Source of the DNA: Atribacteria bacterium SCGC AAA255-G05
Lineage (GTDB): Bacteria; Atribacterota; Phoenicimicrobiia; Phoenicimicrobiales; Phoenicimicrobiaceae
Direction of reading: 5' to 3'
Length of the DNA stretch: 64,000 bases
Assembly: GCA_000405605.1 (NCBI GenBank)
Contig: ASPA01000002.1
Coordinates: forward strand, 14,204 to 78,203
Shown here: piece by piece, positions 26,808-35,665 of the stretch
How positions within the stretch are numbered: the stretch's first letter is position 1
How the letters are laid out: every line of letters begins with the position of its first letter
Notes under the pieces: model-generated
The model's input: only the letters and a program-made list of their open reading frames with translations
What the model was told of the DNA's origin: nothing
Databases searched by the model: none
Position numbers and translations under genes: made by a program

Positions 26808-27016
26808 ATGAGTAACAGAAGAAAAGAAATTTTGTATCATATAAGTCAGAAAAAAGGTAGCTACATAGCTGAATGATCGGTATATTCCAGATGTCAACTA
26901 AAATGAGGGCTCTAAACGGTTTTACATTAAACTTTGATGATATACTGAATGTTTCGGAGTGGCAGAAGAGATTTGCCCCATTTATACAGAGCAGATTTCC
27001 AGAAATTAGCGTCTGA
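26808..27016 (+). pseudogene. Remnant of a deleted gene
   Basis: A perfect GGGAGGAGGAG precedes an ATG at 26808 (MSNRRKEILYHISQKKGSYI) that stops after 22 residues. After a frame change, MSTKMRALNGFTLNFDDILN and QKRFAPFIQSRFPEISV follow, ending at a TGA at 27014. The composition is protein-like but the remains are too short to identify. It is probably an internally deleted gene of the catabolic operon. Confidence 0.45.
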
Positions 27017-27135
27017 GCACACCATTACAGTAGTTTCAAGTGGAAACATTACTGGAAGGTGTCCAATTAAATAATAAAACTTGAAAATATTGTTTACTTA
27101 AAGGCAAGGAATAACCAATCGAAGGGATTTACAAA

Positions 27136-28029
27136 ATGAAAATTTCTGTTTTTCCAAAATGCTACATGGATGAAATTTGCATTCATCATACAATGACGGT
27201 ATTTGATTGGATTGAAGACTCAAAAGTTCTTGGAGCCGAAGGGTTAGAAATGTATGAGGGGTTCTTTGCAAGTTTAGATGAGGTTTACCTTAACTCGGTT
27301 GGTGAAGCAATTCAAAAAGCCGGATATGCAATGCCCATGCTTTGCTGTTCGCCTGATTTTACAAATCCCGATCTAAGTAATCGAAAACGAGCCATTGAGT
27401 ATGAAGCGAAGATGATTAAAGTAACTCGCCGTTTGGGTGGCCCAAAAGCGGCTTGTCGTATATTAAGTGGCCAGCGTTATCCGCAAGTTAGTAGGGAACA
27501 GGGCATTAGGTGGGTTGTTGAAGCGATTGAGCAGTTACTGCCGGTTGCTAGAGAGAATGACATTATTTTGGTAATAGAGAACCACTATAAGGATGGCTAT
27601 TGGAAGTATCCAGAATTCGCGCAAAAGCAAGATGTATTTTTAGAGATTGTGAATTCAATCAATGACCGGGAGTATTTTGGTGTTCAATATGATCCGTCGA
27701 ATGCGATCGTAGCAGGAGATGATCCTATTGAATTGCTCCGTAAAGTGATTGATCGTGTTAAGACTATGCACGCCAGTGATCGATATCTAGAACCTGGTTC
27801 CACTCTAGAAGAATTGCGCCAAAGCGATGGCACAATTGGATATTTCTCTAAACTGAAGCATGGAGTGATAGGAAAAGGATTAAACGATTATAATAAAATT
27901 TTTAAGTTGCTTTCTGAGGTTGGTTACGACGGCTGGGTTAGTATCGAGGATGGGTTTAACGGTATGAATGAGATGAAGCGGTCCATTAATTTTCTTAAAA
28001 TGATGCGAAATAAATATTTTAATAAATAG
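27136..28029 (+). CDS. Sugar phosphate isomerase/epimerase (xylose-isomerase-like TIM barrel)
   Basis: A 297-residue AP-endonuclease-2/xylose-isomerase-like TIM barrel. Metal-ligand strands are visible: LVIENHYKDG (Glu), FGVQYDPSNAIVAGDDP (Asp), VKTMHASDRY (His) and WVSIEDGFNGM (Glu). Such enzymes interconvert keto and aldo sugars or act as sugar-acid epimerases/dehydratases. Located between the amidase and a Zn-alcohol dehydrogenase. The exact substrate is unknown. Confidence 0.85.
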   Translation: MKISVFPKCYMDEICIHHTMTVFDWIEDSKVLGAEGLEMYEGFFASLDEVYLNSVGEAIQKAGYAMPMLCCSPDFTNPDLSNRKRAIEYEAKMIKVTRRLGGPKAACRILSGQRYPQVSREQGIRWVVEAIEQLLPVARENDIILVIENHYKDGYWKYPEFAQKQDVFLEIVNSINDREYFGVQYDPSNAIVAGDDPIELLRKVIDRVKTMHASDRYLEPGSTLEELRQSDGTIGYFSKLKHGVIGKGLNDYNKIFKLLSEVGYDGWVSIEDGFNGMNEMKRSINFLKMMRNKYFNK

Positions 28030-28064
28030 TTTGTATTCAGTATAAAGTAGAAAGGAATATATTA

Positions 28065-29102
28065 ATGAAAGCAGTTGTTAAATTTGGACGCCATGATGGT
28101 GATGTTGAATTAAGAGAAGTCCCTGAACCAATTATTCAGCCCAATCAGGTATTAATAGAAGTAGTTGCGGTCAGTGTTTGTGGTAGCGATATCCATCTTT
28201 GGCATGAGAACCAAAGCTGGCCGATTAAGTTACCAGTTATTTTGGGGCATGAGTTCTCCGGAAGAATTATTGAAATGGGTCCCCAGGTTTCAGGCTTTCA
28301 CGTAGGAGATCGTGTAGTCTGTGAAACCGCTGCAGAAATATGTGGACAATGCATTTATTGTTTGACCGGTAACTACAATTTTTGTCCGAAACGTAAAGGT
28401 TATGGTAATTTGATTGATGGGGCTATGACGCGCTATGTCGCGGCACGTCCGACAATTTTGCATCATATTCCAGAAAATATTTCATTCGAACATGCAGCGT
28501 TGACAGAACCTATCTGTGTTGTAAATAAGGCATTAGTGGAAAAGAGCAGCATAAAACCAGGGGACATGGTAGTCATTCAAGGCAGTGGAGCAATTGGTCT
28601 GTTAGCGCTTCAATTACTAAAGCTTAGTGGTGTTAGCACTCTTATTGTGTTGGGCATGGATATTGATTTGAACCGTTTGGAACTTGCTAAGAAGCTTGGT
28701 GCACATTACACTATTAATGTCCAGCGTGAAGATCCTATGAAATTGATTCGGTCTTTAAGAGACGGTTTGGGTGTTGACTGGGTTGTAGACTGCACAGGTG
28801 TTAGTAGTGCATTAAAGCAAGCTATGGAGATGGTACGGCCTAGCGGTGGTATTACCAAGATTGGATGGGGACCAGAACCACTTGACTTTAATCTAGACCC
28901 ACTGGTTGCTAAAGCAGTTACTCTTCAGGGATCTTTCAGTCACACCTATGGAACATGGGAACGTACACTGTATTTGATGGCATCGAGCCAGCTTGATCTG
29001 GACACTATTATTGGTGGAGTTTACCCAATTGATGAATGGGAAGAAGCTTTTGTAAAGATGGAAAGCGGACAGAATATAAAATCTATAATTAAGATTAACT
29101 AA
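28065..29102 (+). CDS. Zinc-dependent alcohol dehydrogenase (sorbitol/threonine dehydrogenase-like)
   Basis: A 345-residue MDR enzyme. Catalytic Zn ligands: Cys in VSVCGSDIHLWHE and His-Glu in GHEFSGRIIEMG. Structural Zn: CGQCIYCLTGNYNFC (four Cys). Rossmann motif GSGAIGLLALQLLKL. It probably oxidises a sugar alcohol or hydroxy acid in the same pathway. AGAAAGGAAT upstream of the ATG. Confidence 0.92.
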   Translation: MKAVVKFGRHDGDVELREVPEPIIQPNQVLIEVVAVSVCGSDIHLWHENQSWPIKLPVILGHEFSGRIIEMGPQVSGFHVGDRVVCETAAEICGQCIYCLTGNYNFCPKRKGYGNLIDGAMTRYVAARPTILHHIPENISFEHAALTEPICVVNKALVEKSSIKPGDMVVIQGSGAIGLLALQLLKLSGVSTLIVLGMDIDLNRLELAKKLGAHYTINVQREDPMKLIRSLRDGLGVDWVVDCTGVSSALKQAMEMVRPSGGITKIGWGPEPLDFNLDPLVAKAVTLQGSFSHTYGTWERTLYLMASSQLDLDTIIGGVYPIDEWEEAFVKMESGQNIKSIIKIN

Positions 29103-29117
29103 TAAATGTAATTTAAA

Positions 29118-29791
29118 ATGAAACCTATTATTCAGATTTTTTAGATGTTACAAAGATCGACGAATCATTAGAAAATGCACAAGCTGCTCTTCGTGCTGGT
29201 GTAGATTGTTTGGAAACTGGTACATCGCAGATTCTATCAGAATGTTTACGTTGCATTGAATCCATACACAAGAAATTCTCAGAAATATTGATTGGTGCAG
29301 ATTTGAAAACGATGGATGGTGCTGGCCTTGAAGCAGAGATGATGTTGAAGGCAGGTGCTAATATGGTGGTTGCGATGGGGCAGATGCACGATGCAAGCAT
29401 TATTGAACAAGTCAAAATTGCAAAAAAATGTGGTAGCAAAGTAATGTGTGGTGTGATGCTTTGTGAAGATAAGCCTGTTAGAGCACGTTAGACCAAGGAA
29501 TTAAGCGTTGATTATATTATCGTGTATACAGAGTTTGATGAGCGTAATATGATTCCCTGACTCAGCCCATTAGACGATCTCCAATCAGTACTAGAGATGG
29601 TGGATATTTCAGTGCAAGCTGTCGATGGCCTTTCTACCAAACAAGCAATTCAGACCCTAGAGATGCGTGCTAAAATCGTGGTGTTCGGTGTACCGTTAGT
29701 TATTAGTGGTACTGAATTTAAAGTAGCTAACCCGAACTTTGAAGACATTATTTGGGATATTATCCAGTGTGTTAAGAAGATTGAAATTTAA
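29118..29791 (+). pseudogene. Hexulose-6-phosphate synthase / 3-keto-L-gulonate-6-P decarboxylase-like pseudogene
   Basis: The reading starts MKPIIQIF at 29118 and shifts frame in a T6 run near 29140. It then continues as LDVTKIDESLENAQAALRAG...LIGADLKTMDGAGLEAEM, strongly resembling the orotidine-phosphate-decarboxylase-superfamily HPS/UlaD enzymes. Two in-frame stops interrupt the remainder (TAG at 29489-29491, TGA near 29558) before VDISVQAVDGLSTKQAIQTL and the 3' end at 29791. One frameshift and two stops make this a true pseudogene, not a single sequencing slip. Confidence 0.75.
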
Positions 29792-29869
29792 ATTAAGTGA
29801 AGCGAATATATAAATATGCGATTTTTTGAATCGATTAAACTAAATATTTTTATAAAGTCAAGTTAGGGA

Positions 29870-30205
29870 GGTCTGGCATGTTAGTGGGTAGAAGTCAATA
29901 GAAGCCATATTAGCTGGTTAATACTAGTGAAGGGTTGAACATGAAGTGGGGGATTAACATGGTAGGTTCGAGAAACATATTAAAAAGGAAGAAAACTCTA
30001 CCAAGAGTCTACCCTGGAAAGAAAGCGGTGTAGCTGCCGACCAATCAGGGAGAGTCGAGTATGTACTCGGTACAAACCAAAGATTAATTCCGCGGAGAAC
30101 TCCGTAGTGCTTTATGAACCAACTGCCATATACCGAACGAAACGTACGGCGGAGTGAGTAGGACGGTAGATGAACTGCTCATCTACCGTCCTACTCACTC
30201 CGCTA
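29870..30205 (+). mobile_element. Group II intron remnant without reverse transcriptase
   Basis: The stretch from about 30091 on (CGCGGAGAACTCCGTAGTGC, then TGAACCAACTGCC, CCGAACGAAACGTACGGCGG) matches the typical 3' region of bacterial group II introns. Domain V lies near 30115-30152 and domain VI is a hairpin GGTAGATGA/TCATCTACC. The domain-VI stem is extended to a perfect 25-bp inverted repeat (30149-30173 with 30179-30203). The upstream 250 bases (CTACCAAGAGTCTACCC, CAATCAGGGAGAG) look like earlier domains. No intron-encoded protein is present, so this is an ORF-less or internally deleted copy. Confidence 0.65.
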
Positions 30206-30310
30206 AATTATTTGGATATTAAATTGTCATAAATATATTGCGCTATTGCATTTATGATTATTACAAGTATAAAATATTCCAAAAAAATTTTATAAAGGGA
30301 AGGCAATTAT

Positions 30311-31240
30311 ATGCGTGGAAAAGTATTGATTACTTTGACTAAAAAAGAGCAAGGAATTGTTGAAAAATTATCTAATGAGTTACTTAGAAAGAAGGGCTTC
30401 GAGGTAATTTCATTTTATGAGGATCCTATGTTAAGTGAAGATAAATTAATTGAAGTAATAAAGGATATAGATGGATATATTGTAGGGTTAGAAAAAATTA
30501 ATGAAAAGGTTTTAGAAGCAGCTAAGAAGTTAAAAGTTGTTTGTAAGTTTGGAGTTGGAACTGACAATATAGATATTAAAGCAGCAGAAAAGCACGGAGT
30601 GAAGGTTGCAAATTGTCCAGGGTCAAATAGTAATGCAGTGGCTGAACTTGCATTGGGGTTAATGATTAGTTTAGCTCGGAGAATACCCCAACTTAATTTT
30701 GAAGTTAAACAGGATAAGTGGCCTTATCATATTGGTGCAGAAATATCAGGAAAGGTGTTAGGAATTGTAGGTTTAGGAAATATAGGTAGGAGTCTTGTAA
30801 AACTTGTAAGAGGTTTAAATATGAAAGTTTTAGTATATGATATTTATCAGGATAATAATTTTGCTAAAGAACATAGCATTAAATATGTTAAGCTAAACGA
30901 TTTAATAAAGCAGTCAGATTTTATTAGTGTTCATATCCCTTTGACTAAAGTAACAAATAATCTTATAAATTGTGAGGAGTTGAATGCTATGAAGCCAACA
31001 GCCTACCTAATAAATACGGCTCGTGGAGGTGTAATTAACGAAGAAGCATTATATAAAGCCATTAAAGAAGAAAAGATTGCAGGAGCAGCTTTGGATACGT
31101 TTGTAAATGAGCCACCAGTAGGGTCTCAACTTGTTAAAAGTGATAGGATTATTGCTCTTCCCCATATTGGGGCTGCAACATATGAAGGGATAGAAAAAAC
31201 AGCAAAGATGGCAATTCAAAATGTAATTAATATTATATAA
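30311..31240 (+). CDS. D-isomer-specific 2-hydroxyacid dehydrogenase (phosphoglycerate dehydrogenase-like)
   Basis: A 309-residue NAD-dependent dehydrogenase. Cofactor motif GIVGLGNIGRSLVKLV, catalytic Arg in LINTARGGVINEEAL, Glu in DTFVNEPPV and His in IALPHIGAATYEG. It lacks the ACT domain of full-length SerA, so it is more likely a catabolic hydroxy-acid/2-keto-acid reductase of this sugar-acid locus. AAAGGGAAGG lies upstream of the ATG. Confidence 0.9.
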   Translation: MRGKVLITLTKKEQGIVEKLSNELLRKKGFEVISFYEDPMLSEDKLIEVIKDIDGYIVGLEKINEKVLEAAKKLKVVCKFGVGTDNIDIKAAEKHGVKVANCPGSNSNAVAELALGLMISLARRIPQLNFEVKQDKWPYHIGAEISGKVLGIVGLGNIGRSLVKLVRGLNMKVLVYDIYQDNNFAKEHSIKYVKLNDLIKQSDFISVHIPLTKVTNNLINCEELNAMKPTAYLINTARGGVINEEALYKAIKEEKIAGAALDTFVNEPPVGSQLVKSDRIIALPHIGAATYEGIEKTAKMAIQNVINII

Positions 31241-31242
31241 AA

Positions 31243-31467
31243 TGGAAAGAACTTTTTAATGAGCAATTAGTTGACTTTTTTAATAAGCCGAATCCTCGAC
31301 AATTTATACACATAACATATGGTTCTGTTTTACAGGCAAAGAATGATGAAGGAAAATATATCTTTAAAGGTAGGATTTATCAGATTTTATTCTGCCATGA
31401 AGAAGACTATTATCGGGAACTTTCTGATCATATTAGAAAACATTTAGAATTTTTAATTAGTATTTAG
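31243..31467 (+). pseudogene. C-terminal fragment of a UxaE-like tagaturonate epimerase
   Basis: An open stretch without start directly after the dehydrogenase gene: WKELFNEQLVDFFNKPNPRQ, then HITYGSVLQAKNDEGKYIFK, CHEEDYYRELSDHIRKHLEF and a TAG at 31465. It resembles the C-terminus of tagaturonate/fructuronate epimerases. The N-terminal part is missing, so this is a deletion remnant. It supports a former uronate pathway at this locus. Confidence 0.5.
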
Positions 31468-31754
31468 TATTGTGTATTATATAGCGAAAAATAAAAAGCG
31501 AAAAGCACAAAACAAAATTTGTATCTCGTATCTCGAGATCTTATCTCGTATATTAGTGTAAAGCGGATAGATTTAAAAAGAAATATACAATGCTCTATTT
31601 ATAAATGATTCTAAATTATAATTTTCGCTTAATTGGTCGTTTTGCCTTGCAATCAAAAAGTCTGTTTTAACTAACTAACAAGATAACTGAATAATTTACT
31701 ATCTATGAAACCATTGAACTTAAGGAGGAAAAGTTAATACAAGGGAATTTGAAG

Positions 31755-32045
31755 ATGTTTAGCCTCGAAGGGAAGACTGCAGTGATTACTGGTGATGCAA
31801 AGGTTTTAGAATTTGCTATTGCCCCATGGGATTAGGCAAGGTAGGGACCAAAGTAGCCCTATGTGATATTGCAAATGCCAATAAAGTTGCAAAGCAATTG
31901 TAAGAGCATGGAGTAACAGCTAAAGGATATTATATAAATGTAATGGATATAGAAAAAATACAGTCCTGCAGAGATGAGGTAATCAGAGATTTTGGTAAAG
32001 TTGATATTTTGCTTAATGCCGCCAGAGAGAACACAAATAATAAGT
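31755..32045 (+). pseudogene. Short-chain dehydrogenase pseudogene fragment
   Basis: ATG 31755 begins MFSLEGKTAVITGDAKVLEF, a typical SDR N-terminus. The glycine-rich loop is frameshifted (GLGKVGTKVALCDIANANKV in another frame) with an in-frame TAA after AKQL. It continues EHGVTAKGYYINVMDIEKIQ and FGKVDILLNAA, the SDR NAG-type motif. The C-terminal half with the catalytic Tyr-Lys is absent. Confidence 0.7.
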
Positions 32046-32230
32046 TACTATTAATATACAAGGGGTTTGATTTATCAACCCCGTGAACCCTGGGTCGGAT
32101 AAATCCGGTCCCTATTCTAAAAAAATAATTTATACAAAAAGTTTTGAATTTAAAATTATTGTTTTTTGCTTTTAACTTCAGCCTTTTAACTTAACCAAAT
32201 ACTAAAGATTAATTAAAGAGGAGGATTAAT

Positions 32231-33514
32231 GTGCTGTCAATTGAGAATCTTAATGGAGATTTAACAAATAAACAATTAGAGGGAATCATAAAGGAAAGTC
32301 TAAAGGATTTTAACGCGATAAAACGAGTTCTCCTAATTCATCCTGATTATACCAGAATAGATTTCTCAAATAGATTGGTTCCTCTCATATATCAAGAATT
32401 AAAAAATAGAGGTATGAAACAGATTGATTCTTTAAATGCCGGTGGTACTCACCGAGCAATGACGGAGAAGGAAATTCGAAGTAAGTTGGGCATTTCTTCT
32501 CAGGTTAGTTTTGATAATTATTACAACCATGAATATAGTAACCCTCAAAAACTAGTAACTGTGGGGGAGATTCCCGCCTTTTTTGTAGCAGAAAAAACTC
32601 AGGGAGAACTCTCTCAGTCTATCCAGGTAGTGGTAAATAAATTAATTACCGAAGATTATGATTTGATTATTGCCTTAAGCGGGACAGTTCCCCATGAAGC
32701 TGCCGGTTATGCGGGAGGACTAAAGGTCTTTTTCCCGGGAATTTCCGGTCCGGAAGTAATAGATTTGCTTCACTGGACGGCAGTACTAATTGGCATTCCT
32801 CAGGTTATCGGAACTGTCGATAACACTACTCGAGAAGTAATAAATAAAGGTTCTTCTTATATATTTAGTAAGATAAAAGCACCGACAATTTCTTTTAATA
32901 TGGTTTCTGGAGAAAAAGAACATCGAGCAATACCAAAAGGCTTATATGTAGGTTTGGGATTCGATGGCTTTATCGAGGCCTATAAACAAGCAGCAAGAGC
33001 AAGCTCTCAGCTCCACGTAACTTATTTAAATGAATCTCTTAAAGTCGCTGTTCAGGTCATTGACAAAAATTATGATGAGATTTGGACTGCTGGGAAAGGT
33101 TCCTATAAATTGCAGAGCCCGGGAGTAATGGCCCCAGGAGGAGAGATAATTATCTACGCCCCTCATATCAAGTGTTTTCATTCCCGATCGAAGATGGATT
33201 TTGTCTTAAGGCAAATAGGTTATCATTGTAAGGATTATGTAAAAAAGTATTTAGAATTAAATCCTGAGTTTAGTAAAAATATAGCTGCTCATGTGATATG
33301 TGTTAGAGGAGAAGGGAGTTTTGATATTAATTCCGGGAAGGAAGAGTTTAATTTTAAAGTCACTTTAGCTACCGGAATTTCTAAAGAAATTTGTGAATCA
33401 GTAGGATTAGGTTATCGGCATCCTGATTCAATTCACCAAAAAGATTTCATCGGACCAGGAAAACTGTGGATTGAAAATGGAGGAAAATATCTTTATAAAA
33501 TAAAAGATTGTTAG
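32231..33514 (+). CDS. LarA-like nickel-dependent lactate racemase family protein
   Basis: A 427-residue protein of the LarA (DUF2088) family. The N-terminal domain has LLIHPDYTRIDFSNRLVPLI and the conserved His-containing LNAGGTHRAMTEKEIRSKLG. The middle has SGTVPHEAAGYAGGLKVFFPGISG, a hallmark of the family, and a C-terminal Rossmann-like domain. LarA homologues racemise or epimerise 2-hydroxy acids with a nickel-pincer cofactor. Here it may isomerise a sugar acid. The GTG at 32231 follows GAGGAGG. Confidence 0.88.
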   Translation: MLSIENLNGDLTNKQLEGIIKESLKDFNAIKRVLLIHPDYTRIDFSNRLVPLIYQELKNRGMKQIDSLNAGGTHRAMTEKEIRSKLGISSQVSFDNYYNHEYSNPQKLVTVGEIPAFFVAEKTQGELSQSIQVVVNKLITEDYDLIIALSGTVPHEAAGYAGGLKVFFPGISGPEVIDLLHWTAVLIGIPQVIGTVDNTTREVINKGSSYIFSKIKAPTISFNMVSGEKEHRAIPKGLYVGLGFDGFIEAYKQAARASSQLHVTYLNESLKVAVQVIDKNYDEIWTAGKGSYKLQSPGVMAPGGEIIIYAPHIKCFHSRSKMDFVLRQIGYHCKDYVKKYLELNPEFSKNIAAHVICVRGEGSFDINSGKEEFNFKVTLATGISKEICESVGLGYRHPDSIHQKDFIGPGKLWIENGGKYLYKIKDC

Positions 33515-33704
33515 AATCCAAATCTATCTTAAGCAATCATCCTATAATCGGTAAAATAACCACAAAGGAGGAGGTTATTTGAAATTACTTGTGTAGTACG
33601 GATTTCCGCCATAAAAACGTTTCACTAATATATTGATAAATATCTTTTGTTTTTTTACCTCTTTTATAATAAATCATAATAGAATAATAATGTAATAATA
33701 AACA

Positions 33705-33956
33705 CCTATACCTTGTATTACTGGAACTTTAAATATAGACATCTATAATAACTATACTTATCGGGTATATATAGATGATGTACTATGGGGAACGAGTGAT
33801 TGGAATGGGGATATTACGCTTGATAATGTTCCTCTCGGATATCATAATATTCATGTTCAATCTACTGCATTTCCTTATTATTATATTGGCGATACTGATA
33901 CAACCATCAATTGCGGAGTAAATAATGTATATATTATGGTATTTTGTAGTATATAA
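33705..33956 (+). pseudogene. C-terminal fragment of a small secreted beta-sheet protein
   Basis: An 83-residue open stretch without start codon. It contains GTLNIDIYNNYTYRVYIDDV, LDNVPLGYHNIHVQSTAF and NCGVNNVYIMVFCSI. The pattern resembles PEGA-like extracellular domains (VYIDDxxxG...LxNVPxGYHxIxV). It is probably the tail of a former lipoprotein related to the others in this region. Confidence 0.5.
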
Positions 33957-34130
33957 ATAATTACATGTGAAGTAGACATCTTAAAATTTATAAATTAAAC
34001 CCAAATTTAACTATATAAAAATTAAAAATAAAGCAGTACGCTTTTAAATTAAAAGGACAATTCAATATTTTCCATCATCATATTCTCCTTAAAAGTTCTG
34101 AAAGCGTCCAATAGGGGGAGCCAGACAATA

Positions 34131-34325
34131 ACATAGACAGACTTTCTTTGTTGAGGTTCTGCCTTTTTAAATTCTTAATATACACCAATTGCTTCTTCTA
34201 ACTTCCGATACACTTTTTCAGTTTCCTCACTCATACAAAAAGTTCGAAAATCGTTCTGTCTGGCCGACCATTTATAGATAGATGAATATTAGCCCTTTAG
34301 CATTTCGCCGAAGGGCTTTTTTATT
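34131..34325. repeat. Terminator-containing repeat, copy 1
   Basis: Contains CAAAAAGTTCGAAAATCG and TCTGGCCGACCATTTATAG followed by the terminator stem AGCCCTTT...GAAGGGCT with a T-run (34291-34323). Related copies lie near 38730, 40230, 46285 and 50106. On the minus strand it carries a 37-codon coding-like stretch (34175-34288) with KWSARQNDFRTFC and EETEKVYRKLEE, conserved between copies. Confidence 0.8.
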
Positions 34326-34344
34326 TTCATAAATTATTTTTCTT

Positions 34345-34382
34345 AAAAAGAAGGATTTTTAAATAGACTTGTAGTATAAAGA
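34345..34382 (+). promoter_or_regulatory. Conserved promoter-like motif, copy 1
   Basis: AAAAAGAAGGATTTTT followed by TTGTAGTATAAAG. The same block occurs near 38905, 40449, 46356, 56038 and 57477, each just upstream of a leader or gene. TATAAA/GAATAA would be the -10 element; the GGATTTTT block sits at the -35 region. Confidence 0.55.
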
Positions 34383-34479
34383 AAACAGTATGTTAAAAAA
34401 ATAGGTAATTATGTTTTTCGTCCAAGCATAATATCTATTTTTCTACAATCACCTAAAAAAAAGAATATCGTAATCTGTA

Positions 34480-34765
34480 TGAAGGTAACAGAAGAGATCT
34501 TTTCTTTTCACCATAAAAGAAAAGGAGCCGAAGAGGTAAGATACCACAAACATCCAAACTTTCAGGCAAAAGGACCGTTACCGGACAGAACTCTGGAGAG
34601 CTTTATACCAAAAAGCACCGAAGGGGCAATTCCTGATCTTTAGGAAAACTTATACAAATTTTACTAAAAAGAAATATTTCAATTTTTTGGGAAGAATCTT
34701 TCAGGTAAAAGGACAGAGCAAGAATAGCAATATAACTATTTTTACTCTGTCCTTTTTTATTTTTA
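34480..34765 (+). ncRNA. Tandem glycine riboswitch with intrinsic terminator, copy 1
   Basis: Aptamer 1 (about 34483-34581): GGTAAC...GAGATC, GAGCCGAAGAGGTAAGA, CTTTCAGGCAAAAGGACCGTTACC. Aptamer 2 (about 34583-34720): GGACAGAACTCTGGAGAG, CACCGAAGGGGCAA, CTTTCAGGTAAAAGGACAGAG. These are the conserved glycine-riboswitch cores. The 3' strand GGACAGAG (34711-34718) can also pair with CTCTGTCC (34745-34752), followed by T6. Ligand binding would free the transcript from termination, giving a glycine-ON switch. Confidence 0.88.
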
Positions 34766-34794
34766 CGATGAACAGTCTATGCAAATACTTAAAA

Positions 34795-34895
34795 GTTGAT
34801 AAAGGTAAACTATTCCGAAAGAATAGGGCGCAAAGTTATGGATCAAAATATTGTTTATTCTCAGACAATATTATGACCTCCAGACTGCTGGGTTT
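34795..34895 (+). ncRNA. c-di-GMP-I (GEMM)-like riboswitch, copy 1
   Basis: GGTAAACTATTCCGAAAG with pairing AATAG, then GGGCGCAAAGTTATGGATC and a 3' part CCAGACTGCTGGG. This matches the GEMM order: GGCAAAC, a GNRA-capped P2, GACGCAAAGCC, then a GCAGCxGGG segment. It lies 30 bases after the glycine-riboswitch terminator and 180 bases before the lipoprotein start. Confidence 0.68.
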
Positions 34896-35074
34896 TTTGT
34901 GTGAGTGAATAGAAAGTAAAACTTAGGGAGGTATTGGATTATAAAAAATTAAGAAACATGTATTTAATATAATAAACCAGGGAAAAATAAATAAAAGGAG
35001 GTGATATCTTTTCTTTTGTTGCAATAATCTAAAATTGCATTTAAATATTATTTTAAAAAATGGAGGAAATTGTA

Positions 35075-35542
35075 GTGAAAAAAGTAAATTATTTAGTTTT
35101 CGCAGGATTACTACTTTGTATTCTTTTTTTGTTGACTGGTTGCACCGCACCTTCAATTGACTTAACTCCCGAGGAAGAGATAAATGCTCTAATTGATAAA
35201 TTTGGCGCTGGCTTTGTAGAAGAGGATGTTAATAAAGTGCTCTCCTGCTGTCATTTTCCTTTCTTGATAGACCATTATAACTGGGAGAATGCTTATCTAT
35301 ATACCTTAAGTTCTTATCAATATAAATTGGAGAATATGTTTGCCAATAATGATTGTTATATTGATGAATTTATCAATCGAGATATAACTTTTTCCAGCAA
35401 TTTAGAAGCCGTAGTGGAAGCGACTGAACATGTTGAATATGAACTTGATCCCATAATAAAATATGATAAGGTCCGCTTAATTTGTATCAAGGAAGGTGGA
35501 AGTTGGAAAATATCCGAATATATATTTCTTGAGGGAGAATAA
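35075..35542 (+). CDS. Lipoprotein, NTF2-like
   Basis: About 155 residues. The GTG at 35075 has TGGAGG 7 bases upstream; the ATG at 35060 contains that SD and is rejected. Type II signal peptide with lipobox LLTGC (Cys about residue 24). The mature part EEEINALIDKFGAGFVEEDVNKVLSCCHFPFLI followed by a beta-rich C-terminus resembles SnoaL/NTF2-like domains. It is the first gene behind riboswitch leader 1. Confidence 0.7.
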   Translation: MKKVNYLVFAGLLLCILFLLTGCTAPSIDLTPEEEINALIDKFGAGFVEEDVNKVLSCCHFPFLIDHYNWENAYLYTLSSYQYKLENMFANNDCYIDEFINRDITFSSNLEAVVEATEHVEYELDPIIKYDKVRLICIKEGGSWKISEYIFLEGE

Positions 35543-35665
35543 TCCTAATTCTTAGCCGTATTAGTCAAATATTTAGATTTAGTTCAAATCACGAACCAGT
35601 TTATAAAAATATCAAACTTATTAAACTATTTAAAAATTAAAAAATTTAAAAGGAGTGATTAGAAA

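Larger units (their letters stand above)
33515..35074. other. Intergenic region: gene scars, repeat copy 1, riboswitch leader 1
   Basis: A strong SD (AAAGGAGGAGG at about 33564-33574) precedes a TTG that stops after five codons, a scar of a lost gene. A lipoprotein-like fragment (33705-33956) follows. Then come repeat copy 1, a promoter-like motif, the tandem glycine riboswitch and the c-di-GMP-I-like aptamer listed separately. Confidence 0.6.

Noticed and set aside
34175..34288. Calling the conserved minus-strand mini-ORF a gene
   Set aside because: No start codon or SD in a good place, preceded by a stop, and one copy has an internal stop; treated as a fossil within the repeat.
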